Below are positions 17,603 to 27,361 of a stretch of 64,000 bases of DNA, one piece after another. Source of the stretch: Streptomyces rapamycinicus NRRL 5491 (GTDB lineage: Bacteria > Actinomycetota > Actinomycetes > Streptomycetales > Streptomycetaceae); NCBI RefSeq assembly GCF_024298965.1, contig NZ_CP085193.1:6944001-7008000 (forward strand), read 5' to 3'. Positions within the stretch are counted from its first letter, which is position 1. Every line of letters begins with the position of its first letter. The position numbers were made by a program, and so were the translations under genes. Under the pieces are notes generated by a model, which saw nothing but the letters and a program-made list of their open reading frames with translations, made no database searches and was not told the origin of the DNA.

Positions 17603-18385
17603 ATGAGCACACTGCACTTCTCCACCACCAGCGCAGTTCGCACACGCCTCCACGACGCCGGGCGGGGCAATGAGAAGTCCGGTGCCGTGAGCGGGCGGGG
17701 GTGCGCTCGCGGCGCCGGGCGTCAGCGGCCTCCTTACATGGTGGCCATTGACGCGATCACGGGGGACCAGGAGGCCGGTAACGGCCTCGGGGGGGACAAC
17801 GGGGGACCGGGGGGCCACGGGGGAGGCTCGTACGGGGAGGCAGAGGGGGAGCGGCGCACCACGTCGGAGGCGGAGTTCACCGCCTATGTCCAGGAGCGCC
17901 GCGCCTCCCTGTACGCAACCGCCTACCACCTGACCGGGGACCGCTTCGAGGCCGAGGACCTGCTGCAGAGCGCGCTGTTCTCGACCTACCGGGCCTGGGA
18001 CCGGATCAGCGACAAGGCGGCGGTCGGCGGCTATCTGCGCCGCACCATGACCAATCTGCACATCAGCGCCTGGCGTCGGCGGAAGCTCAACGAGTACCCG
18101 ACGGAGGAGCTGCCGGAGACGGCCGGCGACCACGACGCGATGCGCGGCACCGAACTGCGCACCGTGCTGTGGCAGGCCCTGGCCCGGCTCCCCGAGCTGC
18201 AGCGCACGATGCTGGTGCTGCGCTACTACGAGGGCCGGACGGATCCAGAAATCTCGGACATCCTGAACATCAGCGTCGGAACGGTCAAGAGCAGCATCTG
18301 GCGCTCGCTGCGCCGGCTGCGCGAGGACGAGACCCTCAGCTTCGGCCGTGACGAGGAGGAGTCCTTCGGCGAACTGGTCGCCTGA
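17603..18385 (+). CDS. sigQ: ECF-type sigma factor SigQ
   Basis: A 260-aa SigE-family (ECF41-neighbour SigE/SigM-like) sigma factor. Region 2 is near residues 100-160 (YATAYHLTGDRFEAEDLLQ, then DRISDKAAVGGYLRRTM); region 4 is near residues 195-250 (LPELQRTMLVLRYYEG, ISVGTVKSSIWRSLRRLR). It has a long Gly-rich N-terminal extension of about 90 residues. I chose ATG 17603 (MSTLHFSTTSAV); GTG 17480 would overlap the AfsQ1 box, and ATG 17738 is another option. In S. coelicolor SigQ counteracts AfsQ1 on antibiotic genes. The region downstream is G-rich and ends in a canonical terminator. Confidence 0.88.
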   Translation: MSTLHFSTTSAVRTRLHDAGRGNEKSGAVSGRGCARGAGRQRPPYMVAIDAITGDQEAGNGLGGDNGGPGGHGGGSYGEAEGERRTTSEAEFTAYVQERRASLYATAYHLTGDRFEAEDLLQSALFSTYRAWDRISDKAAVGGYLRRTMTNLHISAWRRRKLNEYPTEELPETAGDHDAMRGTELRTVLWQALARLPELQRTMLVLRYYEGRTDPEISDILNISVGTVKSSIWRSLRRLREDETLSFGRDEEESFGELVA

Positions 18386-18408
18386 CGGTGGCGGGGACGA
18401 TCGAAGGC

Positions 18409-18466
18409 GGGGGGAAATCGGGGGATACGGGGGAAATGGGAGGGAGAAATCGGGGGAGCACGGGGG
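18409..18466 (+). other. G-quadruplex-prone array downstream of sigQ
   Basis: Seven runs of 3-6 G are separated by loops of 1-7 nt (runs at 18409, 18420, 18429, 18438, 18442, 18452 and 18462). This satisfies the usual four-run quadruplex rule several times over, and it lies in the sigQ 3' region just before the terminator. Confidence 0.6.
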
Positions 18467-18471
18467 AAACA

Positions 18472-18521
18472 GGTGCGAGGCCGGACAGCCGAGGGGGGAT
18501 GTCCGGCCCCGCACCTTTTTT
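18472..18521 (+). terminator. Rho-independent terminator after sigQ
   Basis: A 16-bp stem with one mismatch (GGTGCGAGGCCGGACA with TGTCCGGCCCCGCACC), a 12-nt loop and a following run of six T. This is a textbook intrinsic terminator, uncommon in this genus. Confidence 0.88.
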
Positions 18522-18523
18522 GG

Positions 18524-18598
18524 CCGCGTGGCCGCGTGGCTGCGTCGGCCGCGTGGCTACGTCGGCTACGTGGCTACCTCGGCCGCGTGGCTATACGG
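18524..18598. repeat. Short degenerate tandem repeat
   Basis: Four degenerate copies of about 18 nt built on CGTGGCTACGTCGGCC fill the gap after the sigQ terminator and run into the last codons of the kinase-like gene on the other strand. Confidence 0.55.
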
Positions 18599-19226
18599 AC
18601 GCCTTCTGGCCGGAGGCGGGGATCCGCTCTCCCGCCGCCGCTATCCGGCCCAGCGCCACGTCCTTGCCGCACGCGTACGCGCCCAGTGCCGTCTGCCGGG
18701 CCACGATCCCGCGCTCCGCGCGCATCAGCCGCCAGCCGCGCCGCAGCAGATAGAGCGCGGGCTTACGGCCCTCCCGAAGATCGCGCAGCAGTCTGCGCCG
18801 GAACGTGGTGGACGGGCGGCCGCGCAGACAGATCGCGTCCGCGAGCACCCCGAGGTCGGCGCACCGCCCGACGATGTCGGCGGCGAAGATCCCCTCGGCG
18901 ATGAAGAGCGGCGACCGCCCGATGTCCAGCGCCTCCTCGCCGACGCGGGCGCTGGTGGCGATGTCGTACAGCGGCACGGTGGTCCGTGACGTACGGCACA
19001 GCTCCTCGATGGCCGCGACCGCCGCGTCCGTGTCCCAGGACAGCGGCGAGTCCCAGTCGGCGCCCCCGCCGTCGGGCAGTTGGGGGAGCGTCGGGTCGCC
19101 GCCCTCCTTGTAGAAGTCGTCGAGGTTGAGCACGGGCAGCCCGGCGCGGGCCGCGAGGGAGGACTTGCCCGAACCCGAGGGGCCGGAGAGCAGGACGACA
19201 CGGGCGGAAGGCGGTTGGCTGGTCAC
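18591..19226 (-). CDS. Uridine-kinase-like P-loop protein
   Basis: A 211-aa P-loop kinase of the uridine kinase family. Walker A is SGPSGSGKSS at residues 14-23; LNLDDFYKEGGDPTLPQ and DWDSPLSWDTDA match the uridine-binding element; FIAEGIFAADIV resembles the lid-side strand. Family enzymes phosphorylate uridine or cytidine, which fits the nucleoside-salvage setting of this region, though many actinobacterial members are uncharacterised. The start is GTG 19226. It is convergent with sigQ, and its last codons run into a tandem repeat. Confidence 0.82.
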   Translation of the reverse strand: MTSQPPSARVVLLSGPSGSGKSSLAARAGLPVLNLDDFYKEGGDPTLPQLPDGGGADWDSPLSWDTDAAVAAIEELCRTSRTTVPLYDIATSARVGEEALDIGRSPLFIAEGIFAADIVGRCADLGVLADAICLRGRPSTTFRRRLLRDLREGRKPALYLLRRGWRLMRAERGIVARQTALGAYACGKDVALGRIAAAGERIPASGQKASV

Positions 19227-19310
19227 GGAACACCAGTGTGACGCATCCTTATCTCCGCGTGACCCCCGCGTGGCGGGCGAGCTGACCGCCCATGTGGCCC
19301 CGGCCCGCCG

Positions 19311-20663
19311 TCAGACGACCGCGCGTGGCCGTTCCGCCGCCGCCGTACGGGCCGGGCGGGTCCGGGGGCCGAAGACCGCCAGGATGAGGGCGCCCAGGAG
19401 CCAGGTGCCCGCGATGAAGAAGAAGACGCTCTGATAGCCGGTGCCGTGGTAGAGGGCCGCGATGATCAGCGGCCCCGCGGCGTTCGAGAGCCGCCCGAGC
19501 CCGTAGGAGACGCCCGTCCCCAGCGAGCGGCCGCGGGTGTCGAACAGCTCGGGCGAGTAGGCGTACCCCAGCGCCGTGTAGCCGCGCTCGAAGAGGTTCA
19601 CCAGGAAGCCGAAGACCACGATCAGGACCGGGTTGAAGGTCAGCCCGTACAGCAGACCGCACAGCGCGATCACCGCGCCGAAGGCCACCAGACACCATTT
19701 GCGTTCGAACCGGTCGGTGACCAGGGAGGCCAGGAACGATCCGAGCGGCGCGCCCACGGTGGTGAGGGCCACGTAGAAGACCGACTTCTCGACGCTGAAG
19801 CCCTCCTTGGCCAGCAGGGTGGGCGCCCAGCTCGAGTAGCCGAAGAAGCCGATGGTCTGGGTCACCCACAGGACGGTGAGCAGCGCGGTCGGCCCGAGGT
19901 ACTTCTTCTTCAGGAGGAGGCGGGGCGACGCCTTGGCGGGGCGGGTCTCGTCGATCGGCGGCGCGGGCTCGGGGAGCGGGCCCTTCTCGGCGGCGACCCG
20001 GGCCTCGATCTCGCCGAGTACCGCATCCGCCGCGTCGTACTCGCCCCGGCTCTCGTGCCAGCGGGGGGACTCCTTCAGATGCCGGGTGAAGAGGACGAAG
20101 AGGAGGCCGAGCGAGCCCCACAGATAGACCAGCCGCCAGGACCAGTCGCTGAGCGGTACGACGGCGCTGGCGATGAGGTTGGTGGCGGGGGTGCCGCAGA
20201 TGCCGATGACGATGGCGTACGCCTGGTACTTGCCGCGTACGGCGGACGGATACATCTCGTTGACGTAGATCACCGCCACGACGGTCATCGCGGACAGCCC
20301 CGCCGAGGTCAGCACCCGGAAGACGCCCAGCGAGACGACGTCCCAGGAGAACGCCGAGGCGAGCGAGAAGACCCCGAAACACAGCGTGGTCTGGATCAGC
20401 GCCTTCTTGCGGCCCCAGCGGTCGGCGAGGGTGCTCGCGACCACGGAGCCGATGAACATGCCGACGAACGACAGCGAGGTGACGTAGGCGATCTGGTCGA
20501 CCGTGATGCCCCAGAGGCCGATGAGCTGGGGAGCGGTGGTGGCGAAGGTGTTGATGTCCGCGAACTCGAAGAAGTAGGCGAACGAGACGGCCAGCAAGGT
20601 GATCTTGTGGAACCGGGAGATGGGGAGTCTGTCCAGCCGGTTCACCGCGTTGGAGTGCTGCAT
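19311..20663 (-). CDS. MFS transporter, probably aromatic or organic-acid uptake
   Basis: A 450-aa sugar/metabolite:H+ symporter-type MFS protein with twelve hydrophobic segments. The motif-A loops are LADRWGRKKA near residue 83 and VTDRFERKW near residue 310. The frame stays open upstream, but ATG 20663 (MQHSNAVNRLDRLP) is the natural start. It is the last gene of a three-gene minus-strand operon with LigI-like and LigJ-like enzymes, so it probably imports the compound those enzymes degrade. The substrate itself cannot be read from sequence. Confidence 0.85.
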   Translation of the reverse strand: MQHSNAVNRLDRLPISRFHKITLLAVSFAYFFEFADINTFATTAPQLIGLWGITVDQIAYVTSLSFVGMFIGSVVASTLADRWGRKKALIQTTLCFGVFSLASAFSWDVVSLGVFRVLTSAGLSAMTVVAVIYVNEMYPSAVRGKYQAYAIVIGICGTPATNLIASAVVPLSDWSWRLVYLWGSLGLLFVLFTRHLKESPRWHESRGEYDAADAVLGEIEARVAAEKGPLPEPAPPIDETRPAKASPRLLLKKKYLGPTALLTVLWVTQTIGFFGYSSWAPTLLAKEGFSVEKSVFYVALTTVGAPLGSFLASLVTDRFERKWCLVAFGAVIALCGLLYGLTFNPVLIVVFGFLVNLFERGYTALGYAYSPELFDTRGRSLGTGVSYGLGRLSNAAGPLIIAALYHGTGYQSVFFFIAGTWLLGALILAVFGPRTRPARTAAAERPRAVV

Positions 20664-20752
20664 GGGCGGCCCTTGTCGAAGAGGCGGGGAGGGGGACGGA
20701 GCGGGGGATTCGGGGGGAGCGCGCTTCCGGGCGGGGCGGATCGGGATCGGGG

Positions 20753-21673
20753 TCAGGCGCCTTCGCCGGGCCAGTAGAGCCGCATGGGGTTGTCCACCAG
20801 CAGCTTCCGCCGCTGCTCGGCGGTGACGGCCACCTGGGGCACGTAGTCGACCAGCAGCCCGTCGTCTGGCATATGGGCGGTGAGGTTGGGATGCGGCCAG
20901 TCCGTGCCCCACAGCACCCGGTCGGGGAACTCCTCGATCGCGCGGCGGGCGAAGGGCACCACATCGGCGTACGGGTGCCGCTCGGCGTTCAGGGCCGGGG
21001 GGCCGGTGACGCTGAGGCGCTCGGGGCAGGTCACCTTCACCCACACCTCGTTGCGTTCGGCGAACCGCAGGAAGCGGGTGAAGCCCGGCCCGTCCGCCGG
21101 TTCGGTCACGTCCGGCCGTCCCATGTGGTCCACGACGAGAGGGGTGGGCAGGGAACTGAAGAAACGTTCCAGCTCGGGCAGGTCGGCGCTTTCGAAGTAG
21201 AGGACGACATGCCAGCCGAGCGGGGCGATCCGCCGGGCGACCGCGGCCAGCGCGTCCTGGGGCGCGGCGTCGGCCAGCCGCCTCAGGAAGGTGAAGCGCA
21301 CCCCGCGCACCCCCGCCGCGTCCAGCCGGCGCAGCTCGGCGTCGGTGACGTCCGGGCGTACGGTCGCGATGCCACGCGCCCGGCCGCCGGACGCCCGGAC
21401 GGCGTCGGCCATGGCGCTGTTGTCCGCGCCGTGGCAGGTCGCCTGGACGATCACATTGCGGGCGACCCCGAGGTGGTCGCGGAGGGCGAAGAGGTCGTCC
21501 TTGCCGCCGTCGCAGGGCGTGTACTTGCGCTCGGGCGCGAAGGGGAACGCGGCCTGCGGGCCGAAGACATGACAGTGGGCGTCGACGGTGCCCGGCGGCA
21601 GGGCGAAGGCGGGCCTGGCCGGGTCGGGATGCCAGTCCAGCCAGCCCGGGGTCTTGGGGGAGAGCGTGCTCAT
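20753..21673 (-). CDS. LigI-like amidohydrolase (2-pyrone-4,6-dicarboxylate lactonase type)
   Basis: A 306-aa TIM-barrel amidohydrolase. VDAHCHVFGP near residue 30 gives the first metal-site strand; HMGRPD near residue 180 and WGTDWPHPN near residue 246 are typical of the 2-pyrone-4,6-dicarboxylate lactonase group of COG3618. LigI opens the lactone to 4-oxalomesaconate, and the gene upstream resembles the enzyme for the next step. The match is by motif and context, so another lactone or amide is possible. It starts at ATG 21673, 75 nt after the LigJ-like gene. Confidence 0.75.
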   Translation of the reverse strand: MSTLSPKTPGWLDWHPDPARPAFALPPGTVDAHCHVFGPQAAFPFAPERKYTPCDGGKDDLFALRDHLGVARNVIVQATCHGADNSAMADAVRASGGRARGIATVRPDVTDAELRRLDAAGVRGVRFTFLRRLADAAPQDALAAVARRIAPLGWHVVLYFESADLPELERFFSSLPTPLVVDHMGRPDVTEPADGPGFTRFLRFAERNEVWVKVTCPERLSVTGPPALNAERHPYADVVPFARRAIEEFPDRVLWGTDWPHPNLTAHMPDDGLLVDYVPQVAVTAEQRRKLLVDNPMRLYWPGEGA

Positions 21674-21748
21674 GAGGGCTCCTCTGGGCGGTGGGCGGCC
21701 CTGCGGTCATTGGGGAACCCGGGCGGATCGACGGACGCGCGCGTCATC

Positions 21749-22774
21749 TCAGCGGCTCTGTTTCGTCAGCAGGGCGTCCAGACGGGGGTAGACGGTGCGG
21801 GCATTGCGTTCGAAGACGCCGGTCAGCTCGTCCGCGCCGAGCCCGGCCGCCTCGGCGTAGCGGCGGGTGTCGTCGAAGTGCCGGCCGGTCCGGGGGTCGA
21901 CGTCGCGGACGGCGCCGATCATCTCCGAGGCGAAGAGGATGTTCCGGGCCGGGATGACGTCGAAGAGCAGATCGATACCGGGCTGGTGGTAGACGCAGGT
22001 GTCGAAGAAGACATTGCCCAGGACATGCTCCTCCAGGGACGGCTTGCCCAGGGCCATCGCCAGTCCGCGGAACCGGCCCCAGTGATACGGAACGGCGCCG
22101 CCGCCATGCGGGATGATCAGCCGCAGGGTGGGGAAGTCGGCGAACAGATCGCCCTGCACCAGCTGCATGAACACCGTCGTATCGGCGTTGAGGTAGTGCG
22201 CCCCGGTGGTGTGGAACGCGGGGTTCACGCTGGTGCTCACATGCACCATCGCCGGAACGTCGTACTCCACCAGCTTTTCGTAGATCGGGTACCACGAGCG
22301 GTCGGTCAGCGGCGGGGCCGTCCAGTGGCCGCCCGAGGGATCGGGGTTGAGGTTGACCGCCACGGCCCCGTACTCCTCCACACAGCGGACGAGCTCGGGC
22401 ACGCAGGTGACCGGATCGACGCCCGGCGACTGCGGGAGCATCGCGGCGGGGGCGAAGCGCTCCGGGTAGAGCTCGCTGACGCGGAAGCAGAGCTCGTTGC
22501 AGAGCGCCGCCCACTCGGAGGAGGTGCGGAGATCGCCGATGTGGTGGGCCATGAAGGACGCCCGGGGCGAGAAGACCGTCAGGCCGATGCCGCGCTCGTC
22601 CATCAGCCGGAGCTGATTCGGCTCGATGCTCCGGCGCAGCTGGTCGTCGCCGATGCGGAGGTCGGCGGGGGAGGGGGCGCGGGCGGGGTCGGTGAGTCCG
22701 TCGATCTGCTGGGTGCGCCATGCCTCCAGCGCCGGGGGCGCGGTGGTGTAGTGGCCATGGCAGTCGATGATCAT
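21749..22774 (-). CDS. LigJ-like 4-oxalomesaconate hydratase
   Basis: A 341-aa amidohydrolase-fold protein. MIIDCHGHYTTAP at the N-terminus is the hallmark of LigJ-type 4-oxalomesaconate hydratase (amidohydrolase-2 family). Further metal-site residues are in MVHVS near residue 170, IPHGGGAVPYHWGR near residue 220, and FASEMIG near residue 275. LigJ hydrates 4-oxalomesaconate in the protocatechuate 4,5-cleavage and gallate pathways. The frame continues upstream through a poly-G tract, but ATG 22774 follows a GGAA ribosome site and is at the motif. It is first in the operon with a candidate operator about 50 nt upstream. Confidence 0.82.
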   Translation of the reverse strand: MIIDCHGHYTTAPPALEAWRTQQIDGLTDPARAPSPADLRIGDDQLRRSIEPNQLRLMDERGIGLTVFSPRASFMAHHIGDLRTSSEWAALCNELCFRVSELYPERFAPAAMLPQSPGVDPVTCVPELVRCVEEYGAVAVNLNPDPSGGHWTAPPLTDRSWYPIYEKLVEYDVPAMVHVSTSVNPAFHTTGAHYLNADTTVFMQLVQGDLFADFPTLRLIIPHGGGAVPYHWGRFRGLAMALGKPSLEEHVLGNVFFDTCVYHQPGIDLLFDVIPARNILFASEMIGAVRDVDPRTGRHFDDTRRYAEAAGLGADELTGVFERNARTVYPRLDALLTKQSR

Positions 22775-22824
22775 TCGCGGTTCCTTCGTGGCGTGCGGTT
22801 CCTCGCAACCTAACTGTCGATGAA

Positions 22825-22836
22825 ATTGTTGACAAT
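22825..22836. promoter_or_regulatory. ATTGT-TG-ACAAT operator candidate
   Basis: A perfect 5-nt inverted repeat with a 2-nt spacer in an AT-rich patch 50 nt upstream of the LigJ-like start codon. It resembles sites of GntR-type (FCD subgroup) repressors. No such regulator is encoded nearby. Confidence 0.45.
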
Positions 22837-22904
22837 ATGTGCGACGAAAAATGCTGGCGCGATGTCCGGGATGCGGGCGGTGCGGGGGCGCTCGGTGCGG
22901 AAGA

Positions 22905-22919
22905 GGGGGGGGGGGGGGG
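22905..22919 (+). repeat. Homopolymer of 15 G
   Basis: Fifteen consecutive G in the gene-free block upstream of the LigJ-like gene. It could vary in length by slippage, or the exact length could be an assembly artefact. Confidence 0.8.
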
Positions 22920-22940
22920 TGCAGGGTGTGTTTCCGGTGG

Positions 22941-23880
22941 CTCGTGACGCCTGCGGCGGGCCACGCGGCGGAGCCGCGTATCGATGCTTCCCCCTCCCCG
23001 CCCCTTCCCACAACTGGGGCTCCGCCCCAGACCCCGGGCCGGACGACCCTGCTGCACGCGGAAGCCCGCACGCCCATCCGCCGCGTCGGCGTACGGACCG
23101 CGATCAGCCCGCTGGCGCAGGCGTGCCCGCCCAGCGCCGCGTCCGCGCCCAGCGCCGTGCCTGCGCCCAGCGCCGTGCCTGCGCTCAGCGCCGTGCCTGC
23201 GCTCAGCGCCGTGCCTGCGCTCAGCGCCGTGCCTGCGCCCAGCGCCGTGCCTGCGCCCAGCGCCGTGCCTGCGCTCAGCGCCGTGCCTGCGCTCAGCGCC
23301 GTGCCTGCGCTCAGCGCCGTGCCTGCGCTCAGCGCCGTGCCTGCGCTCAGCGCCGTGCCTGCGCTCAGCGCCGTGCCTGCGCTCAGCGCCGCGCCCGCGT
23401 CCGCGTTCGCGCCGAGAAGGACATCACGCCCGCGTCGGTGTGCCGACCGTGACCAGTCCGCTGGCGCAGGCGTGTCCGCCCAGTGCCGCGTCCGCGCTCA
23501 GCGCCGTGCCCGTGCTCAGGGCCGCGTCCGCGTCCGTGGCGAGAAGGGCATCACGCCTGCGTCGGCGGACCGACCGTGATCAGCTCGCTGGCGGAGGTGA
23601 TCACGCCCTCACCGGTCGCCGCGAACGGCGCACGGCCGCCGGTTTGCGGGGCGGGGGCTCCTGGGGGCCGTCCGGGTGCCGGCCGACCCTTGACCCTGGA
23701 TCCGGTCTTCGGCGCTGGTCGGCAGATATGGCGACGCGGGTGCCGTTCCGCGGGCGCCCTGGCCCCCTGCTCACCGGGCGGCCACTCGGCCATCGCGTCG
23801 CAGGCGGGGTGGTTGGTGCCCGGGCCGGTGAGTCGGCCGTCGTCGCAGTCGGCTCACCGGCCCCCCCGGGGTCCGGGGGC
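22941..23880. repeat. Gene-free block with dispersed repeat and 18-bp minisatellite
   Basis: No convincing gene lies between 22775 and 23899. The block starts with a copy of the dispersed repeat (CACGCGGCGGAGCCGC near 22962, and a CTGGGGCTCCGCCCCAG hairpin near 23014). From 23132 to 23401 there are 15 units of 18 nt, mostly CAGCGCCGTGCCTGCGCT or -CC, with the first and last units diverged. Larger units (about 110-125 nt, starting ATCAGCCCGCTGGCG-like at 23103, 23452 and 23578) repeat the flanks. All six frames read as repeats (for example Cys-Ala-Gln-Arg-Arg-Ala), which I take as non-coding. Confidence 0.8.
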
Positions 23881-23899
23881 GGGGGGCTCGTCCGTCGGG

Positions 23900-24755
23900 C
23901 TAGGCGCCCATCGGGTGCCAGACGGTTTTGGTCTCCAGGAAGGTGAGGAGGCGGCCGGTGCCGGGGTCGGCGGTCCAATCCACAGGCTGTGGACGCAGGA
24001 CGCGCTTGAGGTTCTCCGCGGCGGCCTTCTCCAGCTCGGTCGCGAGTTCCGGGTCCGCGCCGGCGAGGTCGATCGCGTTGACGTCCTGGTGCGCGGCCAG
24101 CGGGGCGGCGATCTCCGCCGTACGGCCGGACAGGACGTTGACCACGCCGCCCGGGAGGTCGGAGGTGGCCAGGACCTCGGCGAGGGAGAGGGCGGGGAGT
24201 GGGGACTTCTCACTCGCCACCACCACGGTCGTGTTCCCGGTGACGATCGCCGGGGCGATCACCGACACCAGGCCCAGGAAGGCGGAGTCCTGGGGCGCGA
24301 GGAGCGCGACGACGCCGGTCGGCTCGGGGGAGGAGAGGTTGAAGTACGGCCCGGCCACGGGGTTGGCGGACCCGGCGATCTGGGCCGTCTTGTCGGACCA
24401 GCCCGCGTACCAGACCCAGCGGTCGATCGCCGCGTCCACCTGCGCGGTGGCCTTGGACTTCGACAGGCCCTCGGCGTCGGCGACCTCGTGGATGAACTGG
24501 TCGCGGCGGCCCTCCAGCATCTCGGCGACGCGGTAGAGGATCTGGCCCCGGTTGTAGGCGGTGGCCCCCGACCAGCCGCCGAACGCCTTGCGCGCGGCGA
24601 CGACCGCGTCCCGGGCGTCCTTGCGGGAGGCCAGCGGGGCGTTGGCCAGCCACTTGCCCTTTGCGTCGGTCACCTCGTACACCCGCCCGCTCTCGGACCG
24701 GGGGAACTTGCCCCCGACGAACAGCTTGTAGGTCTTGAGCACGGAGAGTCGGTTG

Positions 24756-24763
<8 letters not shown>
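23900..24763 (-). CDS. Short aldehyde dehydrogenase-family protein without a catalytic cysteine
   Basis: A 287-aa protein homologous to the N-terminal cofactor-binding part of aldehyde dehydrogenases: YKLFVGGKFPRSESGR, then ARKAFGGWSG, and GNTTVVVASEKSPLPALSLAEV, the K-P-S-E strand equivalent. The protein ends near 290 residues, before the catalytic domain; it has no cysteine in a G-Q-x-C context. It is preceded by a full-length aldehyde dehydrogenase with an 8-nt gene overlap, so the two are made together and may form a heteromer. From memory, this pairing is conserved in other Streptomyces, which argues against recent decay. The start is ATG 24763. Confidence 0.8.
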
Positions 24764-26216
<1,453 letters not shown>

Positions 26217-26222
26217 GGCGTA

Positions 26223-27224
26223 TCAGTCCACCGTCACGTAGTCGGGACCGGAGTACCGGCCGGTGCTCAGCTTCTGGCGCTGCATGAGCAGATCGTTGAG
26301 CAGACTGGAGGCGCCGAAGCGGAACCACTCCGGGGAGAGCCACTCGTCGCCCAGCGTCTCGTTGACCATCACCAGGTACTTGATCGCGTCCTTGGAGGTG
26401 CGGATGCCGCCCGCGGGCTTCACGCCCACCTGCACACCGACCGCGGCGTGGAAGTCGCGGACCGCCTCCAGCAGGACGAGGGTGACGGGCGGGGTCGCGT
26501 TGACGGCCACCTTGCCGGTGGAGGTCTTGATGAAGTCCGCGCCCGCGAGCATCGCCAGCCAGGAGGCGCGGCGGACGTTGTCGTACGTCTGGAGCTCACC
26601 GGTCTCGAAGATGACCTTGAGGTGGGCCGCGGTGCCGCTGCCGTCCTCGCGGACGCACGCCTCCTTCACCTGCCGGATCTCCTCGAAGACGTCGAGGTAG
26701 CGGCCGGAGAGGAAGGCGCCGCGGTCGATCACCATGTCGATCTCGTCCGCCCCGGCGGCCACCGCGTCCCGGGTGTCGGCCAGCTTGACCGGCAGCGAGG
26801 CCCGGCCGGAGGGGAAGGCGGTGGCGACGGCGGCCACATGGATGCCGCTGCCGGTCAGGGCCTCCTTGGCGGTGGCCACCATGTCGCCGTAGACGCAGAT
26901 CGCCGCGACCTTCGGAGCCGAGCGGTCGGTGGGGTCGGGGTTGATCCCCTTGGCGCAGAGCGCCCGGACCTTGCCCGGGGTGTCGGCACCCTCGAGGGTC
27001 GTCAGGTCGATCATCGAGATCGCCAGGTCGATGGCGTACGCCTTCGCCGTGGTCTTGATCGAGCGGGTGCCGAGGGTCGCGGCACGGGCCTGCAGGCCGA
27101 CCGCGTCGACGCCCGGCAGGCCGTGCAGGAAGCGGCGCAGCGCGCCGTCGCCGGCGGTCACGTCCGCCAGCGACGCGAGTCGCTCCGCGGCCTCTTTGCC
27201 GTATGCGGGAACTGTGGTGGGCAT
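26223..27224 (-). CDS. deoC: Deoxyribose-phosphate aldolase
   Basis: Splits 2-deoxyribose-5-phosphate into acetaldehyde and glyceraldehyde-3-phosphate. The 333-aa protein has the class I aldolase barrel: EIDMVIDRGAFLSG near residue 165, the Schiff-base lysine in FIKTSTGK near residue 235, and VGVKPAGGIRT near residue 270 with the second essential lysine. The length is at the long end of the family (a C-terminal extension of about 40 residues). The start ATG 27224 (MPTTVPAYGK) is chosen because the CTACGCGCGTAG palindrome is 19 nt upstream. It heads an operon with two aldehyde dehydrogenase genes. Confidence 0.95.
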   Translation of the reverse strand: MPTTVPAYGKEAAERLASLADVTAGDGALRRFLHGLPGVDAVGLQARAATLGTRSIKTTAKAYAIDLAISMIDLTTLEGADTPGKVRALCAKGINPDPTDRSAPKVAAICVYGDMVATAKEALTGSGIHVAAVATAFPSGRASLPVKLADTRDAVAAGADEIDMVIDRGAFLSGRYLDVFEEIRQVKEACVREDGSGTAAHLKVIFETGELQTYDNVRRASWLAMLAGADFIKTSTGKVAVNATPPVTLVLLEAVRDFHAAVGVQVGVKPAGGIRTSKDAIKYLVMVNETLGDEWLSPEWFRFGASSLLNDLLMQRQKLSTGRYSGPDYVTVD

Positions 27225-27243
27225 GGTCACCAGATGAGCATAT

Positions 27244-27255
27244 CTACGCGCGTAG
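27244..27255. promoter_or_regulatory. CTACGCGCGTAG operator candidate, deoC promoter
   Basis: An exact copy of the 12-nt palindrome, 19 nt upstream of the deoC ATG on the minus strand. A TATGCT -10-like box begins 1 nt downstream of it, so it occupies the core promoter. Confidence 0.7.
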
Positions 27256-27361
27256 TCGGATGTCACCCCCGGGCCTGGAATCGATCGGGGCCCGGGAACC
27301 GGCGATCCCGCGTCCGCCCTGGGCGCCCGCCGCCCCGTGAGTGTGGTGCACAATCGGGCGC

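Noticed and set aside
23132..23401. CRISPR array
   Set aside because: The units are contiguous with no unique spacers, are only 18 nt long, and no cas genes are present.
22984..23946. Long + strand open frames through the 18-bp repeat region
   Set aside because: All frames are open because the unit is a multiple of three without stops; products are simple repeats, there is no ribosome site, and the frames run into the dehydrogenase gene on the other strand.
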